From: an uncultured Desulfovibrio sp.
GTDB lineage: Bacteria; Desulfobacterota; Desulfovibrionia; Desulfovibrionales; Desulfovibrionaceae
Length of the DNA: 50,108 bases
Assembly: GCA_947038175.1 (NCBI GenBank)
Contig: CAMQVJ010000011.1
Location: forward strand, 1 to 50,108
Direction: 5' to 3'
The notes beneath the pieces were generated by a model. That model made no database searches. It had not been told where the DNA came from and saw only the letters and a program-made list of their open reading frames with translations. The translations under genes and the position numbers were made by a program. This document shows positions 46,002 to 50,108 of this stretch, piece after piece; position 1 is the stretch's first letter; every line of letters begins with the position of its first letter.

Positions 46002-46510
46002 AACTTACCCCTCCTAAGGTTTAGGTATACTGGACAATAAGCAATTCATATGCCAAATAAAAAATCAATAATAATTTCGCATAGATATAAAACACAATTT
46101 ACTAGGTATGCACTTTTTTCCTAGATGATTACAAAAAAATGACAGTTAATGCATGCATGTTTTTCTCATTAATTTTTTTCTTATTAACATATATAGACTT
46201 TAAAAGACTCGTCAAAACTATAGAGGAAAAATAAGGAGCTTTCTTCATCTATAGCTAGAATACTATCCACCTAAAACGCTTCTTTAAGATAATCTCCCGT
46301 TTTGAACCGTATAAAGGTATAAAAATATAACTTTTTCCCTTTACACTTTAGAGAAGCACGTTTATTCTCACAATCAACAAGGCAGGCATATAATCACTGC
46401 AAACCTGCATTCTTGAATAAAATAGAAGACGAACCCATATAGTTCCGTCAAATAAAATCATAATGTGATAAACGATGTTTAGATTGGCAAAATGCCAAAT
46501 AGAGGTTTTT
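46002..46510. other. Divergent intergenic region between fliC and the U32 gene
   Basis: AT-rich. It contains the fliC ribosome site and sigma-54-type promoter at its left end. Nothing else is recognisable; the U32 gene promoter could not be placed with confidence. Confidence 0.5.
46039..46056 (-). promoter_or_regulatory. Sigma-54-type promoter of fliC
   Basis: On the minus strand the site reads TTGGCATATGAATTGCTT. The invariant GG and GC are separated by exactly 10 bases, as in the -24/-12 consensus TGGCAC-N5-TTGC. Initiation would fall near 46029, giving a leader of about 28 bases. Confidence 0.75.
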
Positions 46511-49147
46511 GTGAAAAGTGCACCTAAAAGAAATTCAGCGAATACAAAACGCAATAGCAATGATAAGCGTACCAGCAGCGACAAACGTGGTACTGGCGAA
46601 AAACGCGGCAGCACCGAAAAACGCGGTACTGGCGAAAAACGTGGCAGCACCGAAAAACGTGGTACTGGCGAAAAACGTGATAGTAATGATAGAAAGCCAT
46701 CTCGGTTTAGTGATTCAAGAGGAAAAGGCAGAAGCTCAAATACAAGCCAGCGCCCAAATCACTTCAGTAGAGACAATAAAGAAGAGATTGTAGAAAAACG
46801 TGAAGAAAGTACGCTCCCTTTCGGCTTGCCTGAAATGGAAGAAGACACTCTTTTATTTGATGCCAAGCCCCAGTTTATACCAAAACGTAGCACCAGTGTC
46901 TCGTATGTTGAAGATAACAGTAAAGCAACATCTATCTTTAATATAGAAAGTCTTGAACCTATTCCTGGTTTCAAACCAGAAATCCTTGCACCTGCTGGTG
47001 ATACATCGTCTTTTCTTGCAGCTCTAGCTGCGGGTGCTGACGCTGTGTATGTTGGACTAAAACACTTTTCCGCAAGAGCTGGTGCTGACAACTTTAGCAT
47101 GACAGAACTTTCTCGCATGGTGAACCTTGCCAACGAACACGGAAAAAAAGTCAATATAGCTTTCAACTCTCTTGTTAAACCTAATGATATCGCAGCATCT
47201 GGTCGTCTTATGAAGCGCCTTGCAAGAGACGCAAAACCAAATGCTATTATTATTCAAGATCCAGGTCTCATTGATATTGCAAGACAAGCGGGCTTTGCAG
47301 GTGAAATTCACCTCTCCACCCTTGCCAATATCACCCACCCAAAAGCTTTAGAAATCGCTTATTCACTCGGCGCTGATCGTGTTATTTTACCACGAGAAAT
47401 CAATATTGATGAAGTGCGTCAAGTGGCAAAAACATGCCCAGAAGAGCTCAGCTTAGAGCTTTTTGTACACGGTGCGCTTTGTTATTGCGTTTCAGGGCGT
47501 TGTTACTGGTCAAGTTACATGGGTGGTAAAAGTGGCTTACGTGGTCGTTGCGTGCAACCATGCCGTCGTGTTTACAAGCAAAAATCCCGTGAAGGGCGTT
47601 ATTTCTCAAGTCAAGATTTATCCCTTGATGTACTTGTAAAGTCACTACTTTCCATTCCAAAAGTTAACTGTTGGAAGATTGAGGGACGTAAAAAAGGCCC
47701 ACATTACGTTTACCATGCTGTCATGGCGTATCAACTATTAAGGGACGAAGGCAATTCAGCAAGAAAAGAAGCAGAAGGCCTTCTTAACATGGCACTTGGC
47801 AGACCAAGTACCCACGGTCTTTTCTTACCACAAAATCCTCAAAAAGTGACTGCCCCTGAAGAAAATACAGGTTCAGGACTTTTAGTCGGTAAAATTCAAT
47901 TCGATGTGGTTGAAGAAAAATCTACTACCAATAAAGGCAAGCCAGAAGGCAAAAGAAATAAAACAGAAACAAGACAAAATACTTCAGCACCTTATTTCAA
48001 ACCACGCATAGCACTTGTCCAAAAAGATTTGCTTCGCATTGGCTATGAAGATGATGCATGGTACAGCACTCTGCCTGTGACCCGCTCCACGCCAAAAGCT
48101 GGTAGTTACACACTTCGCCTTCCACGCCACAAGACACCGAAAGCAGGTACACCTGTTTTCCTTATCGACAGGCGTGAACCAGACCTTATAAAAGAACTTG
48201 CTTCATGGGAAAAAATGCTCGCAAAAGCACCTGCAAGCAAGAGTACAGAAGTCAATTTTGTGCCACATTTACCAAAACCTTGTGGCGCTAAACGTGGTTT
48301 CAATATTCGAGTCCGATCAAACTTACCACAGGGTAAAGAAACAAGAGCTGCACGCGGCTCTCTTACAGGTTTGTGGATGAGCCCAAGCACAGTACGAGCC
48401 ATCTCTCGTACTCTTGCACCACGAATTTCTTGGTGGTTACCACCCGTTATTTGGCCAAACGAAGAACATATATGGCAAAGAGCCATTAACGAAGCCGTGC
48501 GAAATGGTGCGACTCACTTTGTGTGTAATGAACCATGGCAAATTGGATTTTTCCAAGACTTACCTGCTTTTCAAGCGCATTATTCCCAAATGGAAGCAAA
48601 TGCCTCCATGGAGCTTCCTGAAGAAAGCGTAGAGAAAAAAGGAAAGCCTAATAGCCCCTCCCATAAAATGAGAGTGCCAAAAGGTGGCAAATCCAACGCA
48701 GATAGAAATAGCGCTTTTCACTTAATCGCTGGCCCTTTCTGTAATATTGCGAATGCTTCCACCATTGCTCTTATGAAAAACATGGGCTTTAATGCTGCGA
48801 TTGTTAGCCCTGAGCTTTCACGTGATGACTTTTTGCTTTTACCTCGTCAATCTTGTTTGCCTTTAGGCTTCGTGATTGAAGGCTTTTGGCCTATGGGTAT
48901 TTCACGCCATGAGCCTTTGTATATTAAAAATAATCTTCCGTTTACAAGTCCAAAGGGCGAGCAATTCTGGTCACGTAAATATGGGCAAAACTTATGGATT
49001 TATCCATCTTGGCCTATGGACTTGACAAAGCATCGCACAGAACTTGAACATGCAGGTTATAGCTTTTTTGCAAGCCTAGAAGAGCATTGCCCAGAGGAAC
49101 AAGAAAGAGCTGCTAGTGAATTCAACTGGAATATTCCATTACTATAA
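46511..49147 (+). CDS. U32 peptidase-family protein with repetitive basic N terminus
   Basis: The 878-residue protein has a basic, repetitive N-terminal tail (about 1-75, six-residue units such as RGTGEK and RGSTEK). The U32 core begins with EILAPAGDTSSFLAALAAG and includes ADAVYVGLKHFSARAG. The cysteine-rich signature is LFVHGALCYCVSGRCYWSSY, with LRGRCVQPCRR after it. Bacterial U32 proteins such as RlhA and TrhP hydroxylate 23S rRNA or tRNA with an Fe-S cluster, so an RNA-modifying role is more likely than proteolysis. It is longer than RlhA (about 650). I chose the GTG at 46511, preceded by AGAGG, over an ATG at 46475. Confidence 0.85.
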   Translation: MKSAPKRNSANTKRNSNDKRTSSDKRGTGEKRGSTEKRGTGEKRGSTEKRGTGEKRDSNDRKPSRFSDSRGKGRSSNTSQRPNHFSRDNKEEIVEKREESTLPFGLPEMEEDTLLFDAKPQFIPKRSTSVSYVEDNSKATSIFNIESLEPIPGFKPEILAPAGDTSSFLAALAAGADAVYVGLKHFSARAGADNFSMTELSRMVNLANEHGKKVNIAFNSLVKPNDIAASGRLMKRLARDAKPNAIIIQDPGLIDIARQAGFAGEIHLSTLANITHPKALEIAYSLGADRVILPREINIDEVRQVAKTCPEELSLELFVHGALCYCVSGRCYWSSYMGGKSGLRGRCVQPCRRVYKQKSREGRYFSSQDLSLDVLVKSLLSIPKVNCWKIEGRKKGPHYVYHAVMAYQLLRDEGNSARKEAEGLLNMALGRPSTHGLFLPQNPQKVTAPEENTGSGLLVGKIQFDVVEEKSTTNKGKPEGKRNKTETRQNTSAPYFKPRIALVQKDLLRIGYEDDAWYSTLPVTRSTPKAGSYTLRLPRHKTPKAGTPVFLIDRREPDLIKELASWEKMLAKAPASKSTEVNFVPHLPKPCGAKRGFNIRVRSNLPQGKETRAARGSLTGLWMSPSTVRAISRTLAPRISWWLPPVIWPNEEHIWQRAINEAVRNGATHFVCNEPWQIGFFQDLPAFQAHYSQMEANASMELPEESVEKKGKPNSPSHKMRVPKGGKSNADRNSAFHLIAGPFCNIANASTIALMKNMGFNAAIVSPELSRDDFLLLPRQSCLPLGFVIEGFWPMGISRHEPLYIKNNLPFTSPKGEQFWSRKYGQNLWIYPSWPMDLTKHRTELEHAGYSFFASLEEHCPEEQERAASEFNWNIPLL
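46550..46693. repeat. 18-bp tandem repeat array in the U32 gene
   Basis: Eight in-frame 18-bp units run from 46550. The central five alternate between CGTGGTACTGGCGAAAAA and CGCGGCAGCACCGAAAAA types, forming a 36-bp higher-order repeat. Confidence 0.92.
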
Positions 49148-49518
49148 AATCATATATTCTAAAATGCACTTTCAGCACATACTATACTGTCTGTAAGCGT
49201 TCTATTTAGAGAATACACATTTGAAGGAAAAACCTGTTTTGTTATGCAAAATATGTTTTTCCTTCATTATTATTCTTTGCCATAAACACCTGTGATAAAT
49301 AATTTATTGGTCTTATCTACTTGCTATATAATGCTATAAATAAGCGCCTCACCTCCCTATATCTCTATTTCCATCAAAAAACACCATGATTTCCAACTTT
49401 TTGACATTTGCCGTATAGGAATTAATCTCCCTGTTTGATTAATAATTAATAAAATCGCAAAGCTCTATAGGAAAAAATTGCCTTAAAACCATTTTAGATA
49501 CCAGAGATACAAACACAA
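49148..49518. other. Intergenic region between the U32 and PAP2 genes
   Basis: It holds the U32 terminator (49223-49272). A TTGACA at 49401-49406 could be a -35 element for the PAP2 gene, but no good -10 follows at the right distance. No gene is seen. Confidence 0.5.
49223..49272 (+). terminator. Intrinsic terminator after the U32 gene
   Basis: A stem with outer arms GAAGGAAAAAC (49223-49233) and GTTTTTCCTTC (49255-49265), with further pairing of TTTTG/CAAAA inside, is followed by a T-rich ATTATTATTCTT. Confidence 0.8.
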
Positions 49519-50108
49519 ATGACTATGCCGTTATTAAAAGAACTTATATCCCTAAAAGCCTATCGGGATTACTCCTTCAAGAAAATTATGCTTTTCATAA
49601 TAAGCCCGCTTCTCTTGAGTGTACTTATGGGGTTTCATTACGGCTTTTTATATGTCGCTGACCCCTTCCTCTCGTATAGAACGACATACCCTACGCTTAC
49701 CATACTCATTCAATTTATTACAGATTACGGCGCAAGCCCACTTCATTTAATATATACATACCTCCTTTTTGACGCCATCGGCCACAAAAAGAAGGCACAG
49801 GGAATATTTTGCCTGCGAGGCCTCATTATTATTTTTATCACCCTTGCCTGCGTCATTATCCTCAAAAATGCGTTAGGAGTGCCACGCCCAGGCTTTAGCT
49901 TCCCCACCCAACCGTGGTCAGGGTTGTGGGAATATCAAGCCATTCCTTCGGGACATACCGTTGAAATTATTGCATTTACGCTCACCTTAGCCCTATGGTT
50001 TTATTCTAAAAAGAACTTTATCATTCTCGTATTACTCGCAAATTCCGTTATCTTTAGCCGAATTTGGTTAGGAGCGCACCACCCCTTAGATGTGACTATT
50101 GGTATTTT
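49519..50108 (+). CDS. PAP2-family membrane phosphatase, truncated by the window end
   Basis: About 196 residues are present with no stop before the window edge. The full acid phosphatase/PAP2 signature is visible: KNALGVPRPG (motif 1, K-x6-RP), PSGHT (motif 2) and SRIWLGAHHPLDV (motif 3, SR-x5-H-x3-D). There are several transmembrane segments, including MLFIISPLLLSVLMG and LIIIFITLACVIIL. Family members dephosphorylate lipid phosphates such as undecaprenyl pyrophosphate or modify lipid A. The specific substrate cannot be told. The ribosome site is weak. Confidence 0.88.
   Translation, partial: MTMPLLKELISLKAYRDYSFKKIMLFIISPLLLSVLMGFHYGFLYVADPFLSYRTTYPTLTILIQFITDYGASPLHLIYTYLLFDAIGHKKKAQGIFCLRGLIIIFITLACVIILKNALGVPRPGFSFPTQPWSGLWEYQAIPSGHTVEIIAFTLTLALWFYSKKNFIILVLLANSVIFSRIWLGAHHPLDVTIGI

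Noticed and set aside
46511..49147. Secreted collagenase-like protease based on the U32 name
   Set aside because: There is no signal peptide, and the cysteine-rich signature matches RNA-hydroxylating U32 proteins.
1..50108. tRNA, rRNA or known regulatory RNA genes
   Set aside because: I read for T-arm motifs (GGTTCGAATCC-like) and riboswitch-like conserved blocks and saw none; a covariance-model scan would be decisive.

Overview
The window is about 50 kb of AT-rich (roughly 38% G+C by eye) chromosomal DNA from a Gram-negative, flagellated bacterium. The outer-membrane genes (Skp-like chaperone, TamA/TamB), the heptose genes gmhA and gmhB, a nucleotide-sugar cassette, a sigma-54-type flagellin promoter and a NifA-like regulator together suggest an AT-rich relative of the Desulfovibrionales (Desulfobacterota). 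That placement is inferred from gene content only. Apart from one protein that looks like a type I secretion substrate, the window is mostly core genome. I see no prophage, transposase, CRISPR array, rRNA or tRNA.

Layout. 1-7 kb: Skp-like chaperone, an RlpA-like protein, a GAF/AAA+/Fis regulator with damaged ATPase motifs, a YfgM-like TPR membrane protein, proA-nadD, and a small orphan protein. 7-14 kb: tamA-tamB on the minus strand with a one-base stop/start overlap. 14-19 kb: a FecR-domain/RTX-like repeat protein and a metallo-beta-lactamase/GAF/HD-GYP fusion, each with its own terminator. 19-25 kb: a DUF2325 protein, then the minus-strand series secA, gmhA and a phosphomannomutase. 25-36 kb: a radical SAM protein, a PPOX-fold flavoprotein and gmhB, then a surface-sugar region (radical SAM, DegT aminotransferase, NeuD-like acyltransferase, CmcI-like methyltransferase) that leads into a tightly packed CDP-sugar cassette (rfbF, rfbG, RmlC-like epimerase, C-methyltransferase). 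36-39.5 kb: pdxST facing a divergent MocR/PdxR-type regulator, with a 22-bp perfect palindrome between them. 39.5-45 kb: a small acidic protein, nadK, tyrS, a lipoprotein, a membrane protein and rnc. 45-50 kb: flagellin, a U32-family protein with an 18-bp repeat array, and the start of a PAP2 phosphatase that runs off the end.

How the genes work together. GmhA and GmhB belong to the ADP-heptose pathway for the LPS inner core. The phosphomannomutase can feed GDP-mannose-type precursors. The rfbF-rfbG-epimerase-C-methyltransferase set predicts a branched 3-C-methyl-6-deoxyhexose made through CDP-4-keto-6-deoxyglucose. PdxS/PdxT make pyridoxal phosphate de novo.

The observations I rate highest are the MocR-type regulator with glutamate in place of the PLP-binding lysine, its palindromic operator and apparently leaderless transcript, the regulator with degenerate Walker B, GAFTGA and arginine-finger motifs, the CDP-sugar/radical-SAM region, and several GC-rich hairpin and short tandem-repeat elements between and within genes.
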